The notes under the pieces are model-generated. The model searched no databases and was not told the DNA's origin. It worked only from the letters and a program-made list of their open reading frames with translations. From Palsa-295 sp963785585 (GTDB lineage: Bacteria > Acidobacteriota > Terriglobia > Acidiferrales > UBA7541): DNA of 64,000 nt. Position 1 is the stretch's first letter; each line of letters begins with the position of its first letter. Shown in pieces: positions 15,892 through 24,610 of the stretch. Made by a program: the position numbers and the translations under genes. The stretch is taken from NCBI GenBank assembly GCA_963785585.1, contig CAWAVW010000004.1, positions 2,294,001 through 2,358,000 of the forward strand, in the 5' to 3' direction.

Positions 15892-16968
15892 CTAGCCGGA
15901 GTGGCGGAAGGTAATCACGTCACCGTCCTGCACGATGTACTCTTTGCCTTCGAGGCGCACCTGCGCCTTTTCACGGGCCGCGGCAATGCTGCCGGCGTTG
16001 ACCAGGTTTTCCCAGTTGACGACTTCGGCTTTGATGAATCCGCGCTCGATGTCGCTATGTATGGCGCCGGCGGCTTCCTGGGCGTTCATTCCGCGTTTGA
16101 TGGTCCAGGCGCGGCACTCGGGCTCGCCGGCGGTGAGAAACGAAATCAGGCCGAGGAGCTGGTAGCTGGCCTGGATGAGGCGGTCGCGGCCGGATTCTTT
16201 CAATCCGTAGGCGCTCATCATTTCGGCCATCTCGGCGTCGGGCAGCTCGGAAAGCTCGGCTTCGATCTTGCCGCAGAAAGGAACCACGAGCGTCTTCGGC
16301 TTGGTGGTGAGTTTTTCCAGGTGATGCTTTTCGATCACCCGATCGATGTCGCCGGCCTCTTCGTCGCCCAGATTCAGCACGTAGAGCATCGGTTTTCGAG
16401 AGAGCAACTCAAAGCTGCTGAGCATCTTCAATTCTTCCGGCTTCAGTTCGAGCTCGCGCAGCGGCTGTTCGGATTCCAGCGCGGCGCGGCACTTTTGCAG
16501 TACGGCCAATTCCGCTTCGAGGGCAGGCTCTTTCTTTTTCTTCAAGTCTTTTTCGACACGTTCGATGCGCTTGGAAAGCTGCTCAAGGTCGTTAAGCATC
16601 AGCTCGATTTCAATAGACTCGATGTCGCGCATCGCGTCCAGCTTGTCACCGGCATGCGGCACAGCCGGATTTTCAAACAGTCGAATGACGCTCGCGAGAG
16701 AATCGGCTTCGCGGAGCGGCACGAGCGAGGCGGAATTTTTCTCGCGGTCTTTTTGCAAGCCGCCGACGTTAACGAATTCGATTGTGGCGAAGGTGTTTTT
16801 CTTGGGCTTATATAGCTCGGCGAGCTTTAAGACGCGCGGGTCGGGAACTTTGGCGATGCCGACGTGGGCTTGATTGGGCGCGCTGCGGCCTTCGACTTTC
16901 GCTTTGGTGAGGATGCGGAACAGGCTCGACTTCCCTACTTGCGGCAATCCAATAATTCCAGTTTTCAT
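15892..16968 (-). CDS. ychF: Redox-responsive ribosome-binding ATPase YchF
   Basis: Obg-related translation-factor ATPase. It begins MKTGIIGLPQVGKSSLF (P-loop 8-15). LNLGDEEAGD corresponds to the YchF-specific NxxE motif that favours ATP over GTP. A coiled-coil insert (KRIERVEKDLKKKKEPALEAEL) and a C-terminal TGS domain ending DVITFRHSG are present. The ATG at 16968 gives 358 residues, near the family norm of about 363; the open frame extends another 21 codons without conserved sequence. Confidence 0.95.
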   Translation of the reverse strand: MKTGIIGLPQVGKSSLFRILTKAKVEGRSAPNQAHVGIAKVPDPRVLKLAELYKPKKNTFATIEFVNVGGLQKDREKNSASLVPLREADSLASVIRLFENPAVPHAGDKLDAMRDIESIEIELMLNDLEQLSKRIERVEKDLKKKKEPALEAELAVLQKCRAALESEQPLRELELKPEELKMLSSFELLSRKPMLYVLNLGDEEAGDIDRVIEKHHLEKLTTKPKTLVVPFCGKIEAELSELPDAEMAEMMSAYGLKESGRDRLIQASYQLLGLISFLTAGEPECRAWTIKRGMNAQEAAGAIHSDIERGFIKAEVVNWENLVNAGSIAAAREKAQVRLEGKEYIVQDGDVITFRHSG

Positions 16969-17081
16969 AAGCCGATGATAGTAACACAGGGACGGTGCGC
17001 GAGGCCCGGAGAGGGTGCGGCCAGCGACCATTTCCGAAAGTTTTCAATTTCATCGCAGCGGTTTATGCTGAACGCCCGACC

Positions 17082-17852
17082 ATGAACGAACCGAACCAGC
17101 TTCCGTATGACCCTGCAGAGGCACACGCGCATCTGACGGCGAAGGATAAGCGCCTGGCGCGGCTGATCGAGAAAAACGGCGAATTCAAATTCAAGCTGGA
17201 CACGTGCGAGAGCGTTTACGAATCGCTGCTGGAAGCGATCGTGTATCAGAGTATCAGCGGGAAAGCGGCGGCGACGATTTACGCGCGCGTGAAGGCGCTA
17301 GGCTCCGGCGGAGCTTGCCCGACGCCGCAGGAAATTCTGGGCGCGTCGATGCAGACGCTGCGCGAGGCGGGGCTTTCGGGCGCGAAGGCTGCTTCGATGA
17401 AAGATTTGGCGCAGAAGACGATCGATGGCGTGGTGCCCTCGATGGCAGAGGCGCACAAGCTTTCGGACGAGGAACTGGTCACGCGGCTCGATTCGGTGCG
17501 AGGGATCGGCGCGTGGACGGTGGAAATGTTTTTGATGTTCCGGCTGGGGCGGCCGGACGTGCTTCCCGTGCACGATTATGGAGTGCAGAAGGGATTTGCG
17601 CTGACGTACGGGAAGAAGTTCATTCCGAAGCCGCGAGAGCTGGCGGCGTTTGGCGAGCGGTGGCGGCCGTACCGGAGCATCGCGAGCTGGTACATGTGGC
17701 GGGCGGTGGAGCACTACGGAAAAAAGCGCAAAGTGCTGAAGCAGCCGGTGAAGAAGCGGAGGGCCGCGGGCAAAACGGTGAGGCGCAAAACGACACCGGC
17801 AGCGAAGAAAAAACTGGCAGCGAAGAAGCGCGCGGCGGCGCGGAAGAAATAG
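17082..17852 (+). CDS. DNA-3-methyladenine glycosylase (AlkA/HhH-GPD) with a basic tail
   Basis: Base-excision glycosylase of the HhH-GPD superfamily. The helix-hairpin-helix is LDSVRGIGAWTVEMF, followed by DVLPVHDYGVQKGF, in which the Asp after His is at the catalytic position. No Cys4 iron-sulphur loop is present, in line with the AlkA branch that removes alkylated purines. Residues 214-256 form a Lys/Arg/Ala tail (22 of 43 residues basic) resembling histone H1 tails. The ATG at 17082 is preferred over an upstream frame extension that overlaps the ychF leader. Substrate range is inferred. Confidence 0.88.
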   Translation: MNEPNQLPYDPAEAHAHLTAKDKRLARLIEKNGEFKFKLDTCESVYESLLEAIVYQSISGKAAATIYARVKALGSGGACPTPQEILGASMQTLREAGLSGAKAASMKDLAQKTIDGVVPSMAEAHKLSDEELVTRLDSVRGIGAWTVEMFLMFRLGRPDVLPVHDYGVQKGFALTYGKKFIPKPRELAAFGERWRPYRSIASWYMWRAVEHYGKKRKVLKQPVKKRRAAGKTVRRKTTPAAKKKLAAKKRAAARKK

Positions 17853-17854
17853 CG

Positions 17855-18328
17855 CTACAGCGGTTTGGTGCGGACGGTGAAATACAGGGCGGCGACGCCG
17901 ATGAGGAGGATCGTTCCCTCCAGCTTCACCGAAACGTCGTGGAGTTTGTCGAATTCGATGCGCAGCGGGTTTTCTTTGGGCGTTGCATCGACCGAAACCA
18001 TTTCACGGCGCAAGTCGGCCATGCGGCGCGTCACGTAGGTCTGCGAGACGGCGGTGAGGAGCAACATCAGGACGACGCCGATGGTGGCGGGCGCGGTGAA
18101 CGCGCGAAGCGAACCGGCGAGCGCGACTCCGGCGACGAGATACAGGACGGCGGCAATCATTCCCAGGGCGTGAAGACGCGAAAGCGACTGGCCGACCATC
18201 AGACCTGCCTGGTCGCGGGAAGAGAGCACCGAGAAAGCCACCTGCGCGACGGCGAAGCTGAAATACAGAATCGAACCAACCCAGGTGCCCAGCGCAAAGA
18301 CCTGCACGAACCGCAGAAAGTTATTCAT
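17855..18328 (-). CDS. DUF4149 membrane protein
   Basis: A 157-residue membrane protein with four hydrophobic segments (FVQVFALGTWVGSILYFSF near the N-terminus, IAAVLYLVAGVALAG, FTAPATIGVVLMLLLTAV and a C-terminal one). The N-terminal WVGS and the conserved Arg/His after segment 2 match DUF4149, related to TMEM205-like proteins of unknown function. It converges on the glycosylase gene, with only 2 bp between the stops, so any terminator must lie inside coding sequence. Confidence 0.75.
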   Translation of the reverse strand: MNNFLRFVQVFALGTWVGSILYFSFAVAQVAFSVLSSRDQAGLMVGQSLSRLHALGMIAAVLYLVAGVALAGSLRAFTAPATIGVVLMLLLTAVSQTYVTRRMADLRREMVSVDATPKENPLRIEFDKLHDVSVKLEGTILLIGVAALYFTVRTKPL

Positions 18329-18526
18329 GTGACTTCATCCTAAAGCTTTAGACGTCGCGATGCGCCAAGTTCGTTTCGCTTGAAACCACAGCAATGAACT
18401 TTGCTGCCGGAGCTGCCAAACGAACGATCCCGCAAAAGTACAGGCACTTGTTAAGCACACGAAAGCAAATTGATGGTTTAGCGCGTCTAAGCGATGGTGC
18501 AAACTGAAAGAGCTGACGAGGGTGAA

Positions 18527-18603
18527 TGGTGGGCGACAAAGGACTTGAACCTTTGACCTCTCCCGTGTGAGGGGAGCGCTCTAACCAACTGAGCTAGTCG
18601 CCC
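18527..18603 (-). tRNA. tRNA-Val (anticodon CAC)
   Basis: Minus-strand cloverleaf: acceptor GGGCGAC/GTCGCCC, D arm GCTC...GAGC, anticodon stem CTCCC/GGGAG with loop CTCACAC (anticodon CAC, decoding GUG), T arm AAAGG-TTCAAGT-CCTTT, discriminator A and an encoded CCA. All stems pair fully. The encoded CCA is included in the coordinates. Confidence 0.97.
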
Positions 18604-18614
18604 GCGAAGTTAAA

Positions 18615-18643
18615 TTTGTAGCAGAAGGGCTGGGGAATTGCAA
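18615..18643 (-). promoter_or_regulatory. Promoter of tRNA-Val
   Basis: Minus strand -35 TTGCAA (18643-18638) and -10 TACAAA (18620-18615) with a 17-bp spacer, ending 11 bp before the first tRNA base. It overlaps the extreme 5' end of the moxR frame, which supports the downstream ATG for that gene. Confidence 0.55.
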
Positions 18644-18652
18644 ACCACGACG

Positions 18653-19594
18653 ATGAACGCCAGCAGCCGGCTTGCCGAGCTTGTCCGCTCGATTTCGCAG
18701 GTGGTGAAGGGCAAGGACGAGGTGATCAAACTCGCGCTGACGACGCTGCTCGCGCGGGGCCACTTGCTGATTGAAGACGTGCCGGGCGTGGGAAAAACGA
18801 CGCTGGCGCATGCGCTGGCGCGGTCGTTCCGGTGTTCGTTTCAGCGGATTCAGTTCACTTCGGATTTGCTGCCGGGCGATGTGATCGGGGTGAGCGTTTT
18901 CAGTCCGGTGACGCAGGAATTCGAATTCAAGCCCGGGCCGATTTTCGCGAACATCATCGTGGCGGACGAAATCAACCGTACGACGCCGAAGACGCAGTCG
19001 TCGTTGCTGGAAGCGATGAACGAAGCACAGATCACGGTGGACAATCACACGCACCCGCTGCCGAATCCGTTTCTGGTGCTGGCGACGCAGAATCCAATCG
19101 AGCATCACGGAACCTATCCGCTGCCGGAATCGCAGCTCGACCGGTTTTTGATGCGCATCCGGATGGGATATCCGGGACGAGAAAGCGAAAAAGCTATCCT
19201 GCGGAACAACGCCGGAGCGGCGCCGGTGGACAAGATGACGCCGGTGATGGACGCTTCGGACGTGGTGGCGATGCAGGAAAACGTGTCGCGGGTGAAAGTC
19301 GATGAGAGTTTGCTCGACTACGCGCTTGAAATTGTGGACCGCACGCGGCAGACCGAGCAACTGAGCCTGGGCGTGAGCCCGCGAGGCGCGGTGATGCTGC
19401 ATCGCGCGGCACAGGCGCGGGCGTTCCTGGAAGGGCGCGATTTCTGCCTGCCGGACGATTTCAAGCGACTGGTGGTGCCGGTGTTCGCGCATCGCGTGGT
19501 GGTGAGTTCGCGTTACGTTTCCACACAGAAAAAATCCGAGCAGGCCGAAGCGATACTGGGCGAAATCGTCGATTCCACGCGCGTTCCGGTGTAA
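18653..19594 (+). CDS. MoxR-family AAA+ ATPase
   Basis: A 313-residue AAA+ protein of the MoxR branch. Walker A is GVGKTT in EDVPGVGKTTLAHALA, Walker B is VADEIN, followed by the MoxR-typical RTTPKTQSSLLEAM and ATQNPIEHHGTYPLPE (sensor 1). The C-terminal lid domain contains LSLGVSPRGA. MoxR proteins act as chaperones for cofactor insertion or complex assembly and are usually encoded next to DUF58 and transglutaminase genes, as here. ATG at 18653 is preferred; a TTG five codons upstream lies in the tRNA promoter. Confidence 0.92.
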   Translation: MNASSRLAELVRSISQVVKGKDEVIKLALTTLLARGHLLIEDVPGVGKTTLAHALARSFRCSFQRIQFTSDLLPGDVIGVSVFSPVTQEFEFKPGPIFANIIVADEINRTTPKTQSSLLEAMNEAQITVDNHTHPLPNPFLVLATQNPIEHHGTYPLPESQLDRFLMRIRMGYPGRESEKAILRNNAGAAPVDKMTPVMDASDVVAMQENVSRVKVDESLLDYALEIVDRTRQTEQLSLGVSPRGAVMLHRAAQARAFLEGRDFCLPDDFKRLVVPVFAHRVVVSSRYVSTQKKSEQAEAILGEIVDSTRVPV

Positions 19595-19660
19595 GCGCCA
19601 TGCGGACGCACGGCACGCCTTCCCTTTCGAGCAATCCTAAAAATTCAGGAGCGACCGGCC

Positions 19661-20998
19661 ATGGCCGCTAGCGGCATGATTGCGCGCGCATGGCGCGAGC
19701 GCGACAAGCCGGGCTGGCGGCATTTTGCCGTGGCGATGATCGTATTGACCGGCGCGCTTTTCACGGCGCTGTTTTCCGCGGCAGTGGCCCAGCAGGGGCG
19801 TGTGGGGCTGGCGGCGTTTACGACCTGCCTGGCGTTGGGATTGGCGGGCTGGGTTGCGGTAGCGATTGTGCCGAAGCTGGCGAAACGGACGAGCCTTCGG
19901 TGGATCGTCTATCAAGTGGATTACAAACTGACGCGCGAAGGAATGGTGTATCTGGGCGCGGTTTTCATTTTGATTTTGGCGGCGGTGAATACCGGCAACA
20001 ATCTGCTGTTCATGATTCTGGCTTGCTCGCTCGCCGGGATTTTGATTTCCGGCGTGCTCTCGCGGACGGTGCTGACCGGCATCGAGCTGAAATTCGAGAT
20101 GCCCGAGCACGTGTTCGCCGAGCAGCCGGTGCTGGCGGAAATGGAATTGGCGAACGAGAAACAGTTGTGGCCTTCGTTTTCGCTGCGCGTGGTGGGAGGC
20201 GCGAAGAAAGCGGTTGGGCAGATCCTGACGCGTCCGGTTTTCTTTCCGTATATCCCGCACATGAGTTCGGCGCGGCAGAAAGTGGAGCTGACGTTTCCGC
20301 GGCGGGGCGTGTACCAGCAGGATACATTCGGGATACGGACGCGGTTTCCCTTTGGGTTTTTCGAGAAGACACGGAAAGTGGAATCGCAGATGGAAATTGT
20401 GGTGTATCCGCGCGTCGCTCCGACGGAGCAATTTTACGAAGTGCTGCCCTTGCTGAGCGGCGAGATGGCCAGCAATTTTCGCGGGCGGGGGCACGAATTG
20501 CATTCGTTGCGCAGCTACATTCCGACGGACAGCGCGCGATTTGTGGATTGGAAGGTGAGCGCGCGGTCGGGACATCTGATGGTTCGCGAGTTTGCGCGCG
20601 AGGATGAGCGGCGCGTGATGCTGGTGCTGGATCCGTTTGTGGGACCGCCGCGCGCCGAGCTGGGAACGCTGGCCGAAGCCGAGCACGGGGAGAGATTCGA
20701 ACGAGCGGTGTCGATGGCGGCGTGCATTGCGTGGCATTTCAACGAGATCAATTCGGTGATGCAGTTCCGCACGCATCGCTTTTCGACGGCGATGGCTCCG
20801 GCGGAAGAAATTATTTACGAGGCGCTGCGGGAACTGGCGATGGTTGAGGCGAAGACTTCCTCGCTGGGCGGAGCGTTTCTGGACGAGCTGGCGTCGGAGC
20901 ATGAAGTCTTCAAGATCATCATCACGGCGCGGCCGCAGCATACGATTCCTTCGGCGTTGTGGTCGTCTTCGTACTTCTTGTTCATCGATGGGTTGTAG
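19661..20998 (+). CDS. DUF58-domain membrane-anchored protein
   Basis: A 445-residue protein with two or three N-terminal membrane segments (about 24-50 and 88-125), a beta-rich middle, and a DUF58 domain with the signature RSYIPTDSARFVDWKVSARSG followed by LVVLD-like DERRVMLVLD, the start of a von Willebrand A-like fold. Its role is unknown; it usually partners a MoxR ATPase. AGGAG lies 9 bases before the ATG. It follows the moxR gene by 66 bp and precedes mutY by about 100 bp, a gap containing a hairpin pair. Confidence 0.88.
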   Translation: MAASGMIARAWRERDKPGWRHFAVAMIVLTGALFTALFSAAVAQQGRVGLAAFTTCLALGLAGWVAVAIVPKLAKRTSLRWIVYQVDYKLTREGMVYLGAVFILILAAVNTGNNLLFMILACSLAGILISGVLSRTVLTGIELKFEMPEHVFAEQPVLAEMELANEKQLWPSFSLRVVGGAKKAVGQILTRPVFFPYIPHMSSARQKVELTFPRRGVYQQDTFGIRTRFPFGFFEKTRKVESQMEIVVYPRVAPTEQFYEVLPLLSGEMASNFRGRGHELHSLRSYIPTDSARFVDWKVSARSGHLMVREFAREDERRVMLVLDPFVGPPRAELGTLAEAEHGERFERAVSMAACIAWHFNEINSVMQFRTHRFSTAMAPAEEIIYEALRELAMVEAKTSSLGGAFLDELASEHEVFKIIITARPQHTIPSALWSSSYFLFIDGL

Positions 20999-21028
20999 GA
21001 TTTCTCCCCATAGGCGGCTCTCAAAGAC

Positions 21029-21071
21029 GCGCAGACACGAATGTCTGCGCCACCATCAGACAGGACTGTCT
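21029..21071. repeat. Double hairpin, REP-like intergenic element
   Basis: A perfect 9-bp stem GCGCAGACA/TGTCTGCGC with tetraloop CGAA (21029-21050) is followed by a second, related stem AGACAG-GA-CTGTCT (21058-21071). Both stems share the AGACA/TGTCT core. It lies between the DUF58 gene and mutY with no T-run, so it resembles a REP/BIME-type element more than a terminator. Only one copy is present in the window, so repetition is unproven. Confidence 0.55.
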
Positions 21072-21100
21072 AATCCACGTTGTGCGAAACTGATTCGCGC

Positions 21101-22195
21101 ATGAAGACGCATTTGACCGGGCGGGCGCTGAAGACGTTTCGATCGCAGATGCTCGCCTGGTTTCGTTCGCAGCGGCGCGAGTTGCCGTGGCGGGCGAGCC
21201 GCGATGCGTATCGCATCTGGATCGCGGAAGTGATGTTGCAGCAGACGCGGATCGCGGCGGTAATTCCGTATTACGAGCGTTTCCTCGCGCGTTTCCCCGA
21301 TTTCGAAGCTCTCGCCGGCGCTCCGCAACAGGACGTGTTGAAGCTGTGGTCGGGACTCGGCTACTACAGCCGCGCGCGGAACCTGCATGCGGCGGCCAAA
21401 CAAATCATCGAGGACTTTCGCGGCCAATTTCCACGCGATTGGGAGGATGCGCTGGAATTGCCGGGAATCGGCGCGTACACGGCGGCGGCCGTGCTGAGTA
21501 TCGCGTACGACGCGCCGCTCGCGGTGCTGGACGGGAATGTGGCGCGGGTGCTGGCGCGGTTGCATGCCCTGCGGGGCGAGCTGCGGGCGCCGAAAATCTG
21601 GAAGGCGCTCGGCGATACAGCGCAACACTTGCTGGCCGAGGAAGCCGCCAGCGACTGGAACCAGGCGCTGATGGAATTGGGCGAAGTGATTTGCACGCCG
21701 CAGAATCCGCGCTGCCTGATTTGTCCGGTGGCAAAATCCTGCCGGGCGCTGGCGGAGGGGCTGACGGCGGAAATTCCCGAGCCGCGAAAAAAGCGCGCGC
21801 CGGTGAACGTGAAAATTGCGGCGGCGATTCTGCTCGATGGCAAGCGGCGAACGCTGCTGGTGAAAGATCCCGGCGCGCACGACGATGTGCTTTTCTCGCG
21901 TATGTGGCAGTTTCCAGCGATTGAGGTGAAGGCGAACGCGGAACGGGAGCTGGGCGAGTATTTGAAGCAAACGCTGGGAATTCGCGGAGCGATTTCGATG
22001 GAAGCGCTGACGGAGGCGCGGCATGGGGTTACGTTTCGCAGCATCGTTCTGTTGCCGTTTTTGGTGAAGGTGAAAGCCATCTCGAAAGTGGTGAGGTCGC
22101 GCGTGCTCCCGATTGAAAAGCTCGGATCGGTGCCGATTTCGAGCGCCACGAGGAAAATTGCGGCGGCGGCTAACTCTGCATTGCACGATAGGTGA
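21101..22195 (+). CDS. mutY: A/G-specific adenine DNA glycosylase
   Basis: Removes adenine mispaired with 8-oxoguanine. HhH-GPD core: LPWRASRDAYRIWIAEVMLQQT, ELPGIGAYTAAAVLSIAY with the catalytic Asp in LDGNVARVL. The iron-sulphur ligands are C-x6-C-x2-C-x5-C in CTPQNPRCLICPVAKSC. The C-terminal NUDIX-like domain for 8-oxoG recognition follows. ATG at 21101 is preferred to a TTG seven codons upstream. The 364-residue length is normal. Its placement between DUF58 and transglutaminase genes is unusual. Confidence 0.95.
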   Translation: MKTHLTGRALKTFRSQMLAWFRSQRRELPWRASRDAYRIWIAEVMLQQTRIAAVIPYYERFLARFPDFEALAGAPQQDVLKLWSGLGYYSRARNLHAAAKQIIEDFRGQFPRDWEDALELPGIGAYTAAAVLSIAYDAPLAVLDGNVARVLARLHALRGELRAPKIWKALGDTAQHLLAEEAASDWNQALMELGEVICTPQNPRCLICPVAKSCRALAEGLTAEIPEPRKKRAPVNVKIAAAILLDGKRRTLLVKDPGAHDDVLFSRMWQFPAIEVKANAERELGEYLKQTLGIRGAISMEALTEARHGVTFRSIVLLPFLVKVKAISKVVRSRVLPIEKLGSVPISSATRKIAAAANSALHDR

Positions 22196-22243
22196 CCAGG
22201 CCGGGCTGAACCGGACGGCGGGTGATAGCATCGAAACAGGCCT

Positions 22244-24502
22244 ATGTCTGCCACCGCGCGCCCGATTCCATCGCCTGTGCCGGCGGTGCAGCGATACTTT
22301 GAAGTGTCGCTGTTCCTGCTGATCTCGACGGGCATTTTGGCCGTCGTTTCCACGGGGAAACTCGACCTGATTTCGCTGGTCGTTCCTCCGGTGGCGCTGG
22401 CCTACAAGGGCTATCGAATCTGGAAGCATCGAGGCCCGGAAATTTCCGTGCGGTTCGCGACGGAACTGGTACTGGCATATTTTCTGTTTTTCCCGCTCGA
22501 TCTGTTTTTCCTCTCGCGCAGCCTGGCCGACAACGCGCCGAACCCTGCGCTGTATTCCGCGTTGCTCGCCGCCGTTCACTTAATGCTATTCGCGACGCTG
22601 GTGCGGCTGTATTCCGCGCGGACGAATCGCGATTACGCTTTCCTGGCGGTGCTGGCGGTGACGTGCATGCTGGCGTCGGCGATTCTGACGGTCGAGACGA
22701 CGTTCATCGTGGCGCTGGCCGTGTTCCTGTTGCTGGCGGTTTCCACATTCGTGGCGCTGGAAATTCGCCGGAGCGCGACGGACGCGGTTTCGCCGCCGCT
22801 CGAGCCGGGTTCGCCGATGGCGCAGCAACTGAATCGCGCGCTGGGAATTACTTCGGCACTGGTGGCGGTAAGCGCTCTGGTGATCGGCGGGCTGATTTTC
22901 TTTCTGATTCCCCGTTACACGTCGGGATATTTGAGCGCGCTGAACTTGCAGCCCAGCCTGATGACCGGCTTCGGCGATTCGGTAACGCTCGGACAAATTG
23001 GAGTGATCAAGCAGAGCAGCGCGGTGGTGATGCGGATCAGCATCGCCGGAGACGCGGCGGCGCAGGGCGCGGATGTGCACTGGCGCGGAATTGTGTTCAC
23101 GAATTTCGACGGGAAGCGGTGGTTTACGCCCACCCACGAGGAGATCATTATTTCGCCCGATCCCGATGGCGAATATCGATTTCCCACGCCGCTGCCGCAG
23201 CCGGGCGAATCCCGCACCATGCGTTACACAGTGCTGATGGAGCCGACAGCGACGGATGCGCTGTTCGTCGCTCCGCGAATTACGTTGCTGCACGGCCGGT
23301 TCAGCAATGGCCCCGATCCAAGCGGTACGGGACCGCGGCCAAGTTACCTGCTGCTCGACCAGTCCGGCTCACTTTCGAATCCGGCGCACAACGATTCGAA
23401 AGTGCGGTACGAAGCGACGTCGGTGGTGCCGGTGATACCACCGGCGAAGTTGCGGGCCGCTTCAGCGCCCTATCCCGAGGTCGTGGCTGCCACCTACCTG
23501 CAGCTTCCCCCGATTGATCCGCGGGTGAAAGCTCTTGCGCTCGAAATCACGAAGGGTTCGACGAACGATTACGACAAGGCCGCGAACATCGAGCGGTATT
23601 TGAAGACGCACTATCGCTACACGCTCGATCTGAGCGGGCCGAAGACCGACGATCCGCTGGCCTATTTTCTGTTCGTGAAAAAAGCGGGCCACTGCGAATA
23701 TTTTGCGGCGGCGATGACGGTGATGCTGCGGTCACTCGGCGTGCCCACGCGCTATGTGGGAGGATTTCTGCCGGGCGAATACAACGACGTGGGCGGAGAC
23801 TGGATTGTGCGCGCCAGCGACGCGCACACCTGGGTGGAAGTTTTCTTTCCAGGGTACGGATGGATGACGTTTGATCCCACTCCTCCGGGAAACGGCAAAC
23901 ACGGCGGAATCCTGGAGCGGATGGGGAAATACTGGGACTGGTTTCAGTTCGCCTGGGGCGAGTGGATCATCAACTACGATTTCGTGCATCAGATGTCTCT
24001 GGCGCAGGGAGTGCAGCGAAATTCGCGCAACTTCGGCGACAGCGCGCGGAAGTATTACGAAGCAAAGCGCGACGCGGCCATGCGGCTGATTGTGGAGCTC
24101 GACAAGAGGACGGAAGCTTCGCCGTACTTCCTGCCGGGAATTCTGGCGCTGCTGGTCGGGCTGCTGATTTTCCTGCGCGGGCGGGAAATGTTTGGATATT
24201 TGATGGCGCGCTGGAGTTTGCGGGCGCGCAGCGGAAACGCAACAGCGTCGCTGGCGGTGCTGGAGTACCGCGAAATGTTGCGGCTGCTGGAAAAGCGGGG
24301 ATGGCGCCGGCTGCCCGCGCAAACGGCCGAGGAGTTTGCGGCAAAGATTCCTTCGCGCGAGATTGCGGCGCCCGTGGCGCAACTGACGAATTTGTATCAA
24401 TCGGCACGCTTCGGCGATCATCCGGCGCCGGTCGCGCAAATGTCGAACCTGCTGGGTACCATCCGCGAATTTGTGAACAACCGTAAACCCGTCGCGCAGT
24501 AA
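22244..24502 (+). CDS. TgpA-like membrane transglutaminase (DUF3488/transglutaminase/DUF4129)
   Basis: A 752-residue protein: six or so N-terminal membrane segments (about 18-205; DUF3488 region), an extracytoplasmic transglutaminase-like domain with Cys in KAGHCEYFAAAMTVMLR, His in ASDAHTWVEVFF and Asp in WMTFDPTPPG (the Cys-His-Asp triad), one further membrane segment (about 625-645), and a DUF4129-like cytoplasmic C-terminus. P. aeruginosa TgpA has the same order. Substrate is unknown; it is thought to act on the cell envelope. With MoxR and DUF58 upstream it completes a common three-gene set. Confidence 0.9.
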   Translation: MSATARPIPSPVPAVQRYFEVSLFLLISTGILAVVSTGKLDLISLVVPPVALAYKGYRIWKHRGPEISVRFATELVLAYFLFFPLDLFFLSRSLADNAPNPALYSALLAAVHLMLFATLVRLYSARTNRDYAFLAVLAVTCMLASAILTVETTFIVALAVFLLLAVSTFVALEIRRSATDAVSPPLEPGSPMAQQLNRALGITSALVAVSALVIGGLIFFLIPRYTSGYLSALNLQPSLMTGFGDSVTLGQIGVIKQSSAVVMRISIAGDAAAQGADVHWRGIVFTNFDGKRWFTPTHEEIIISPDPDGEYRFPTPLPQPGESRTMRYTVLMEPTATDALFVAPRITLLHGRFSNGPDPSGTGPRPSYLLLDQSGSLSNPAHNDSKVRYEATSVVPVIPPAKLRAASAPYPEVVAATYLQLPPIDPRVKALALEITKGSTNDYDKAANIERYLKTHYRYTLDLSGPKTDDPLAYFLFVKKAGHCEYFAAAMTVMLRSLGVPTRYVGGFLPGEYNDVGGDWIVRASDAHTWVEVFFPGYGWMTFDPTPPGNGKHGGILERMGKYWDWFQFAWGEWIINYDFVHQMSLAQGVQRNSRNFGDSARKYYEAKRDAAMRLIVELDKRTEASPYFLPGILALLVGLLIFLRGREMFGYLMARWSLRARSGNATASLAVLEYREMLRLLEKRGWRRLPAQTAEEFAAKIPSREIAAPVAQLTNLYQSARFGDHPAPVAQMSNLLGTIREFVNNRKPVAQ

Positions 24503-24549
24503 CTCCCGTCGTTCACGCAACGCGAAAGTGAAATCCGCGAAACCGCACA

Positions 24550-24572
24550 AAACATGCTAGAATTGCATGTTT
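24550..24572 (+). promoter_or_regulatory. rimO extended -10 promoter inside a perfect dyad
   Basis: AAACATGC (24550-24557) and GCATGTTT (24565-24572) form a perfect 8+8 inverted repeat around TAGAATT. The spacer plus left arm also read TG-C-TAGAAT, an extended -10 element (24555-24563), with no good -35. A promoter wrapped in a dyad suggests a repressor site, 39 bp upstream of rimO. Confidence 0.45.
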
Positions 24573-24610
24573 CGTGAGCTTCGCTGTTCGCCGCCAAGGA
24601 ACCGCGCGTC

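Noticed and set aside
21056..22579. Minus-strand open frame of 507 codons opposite mutY/tgpA
   Set aside because: Arg/His/Gln-rich with no domain; spans two real genes and their spacer, including the hairpin element.
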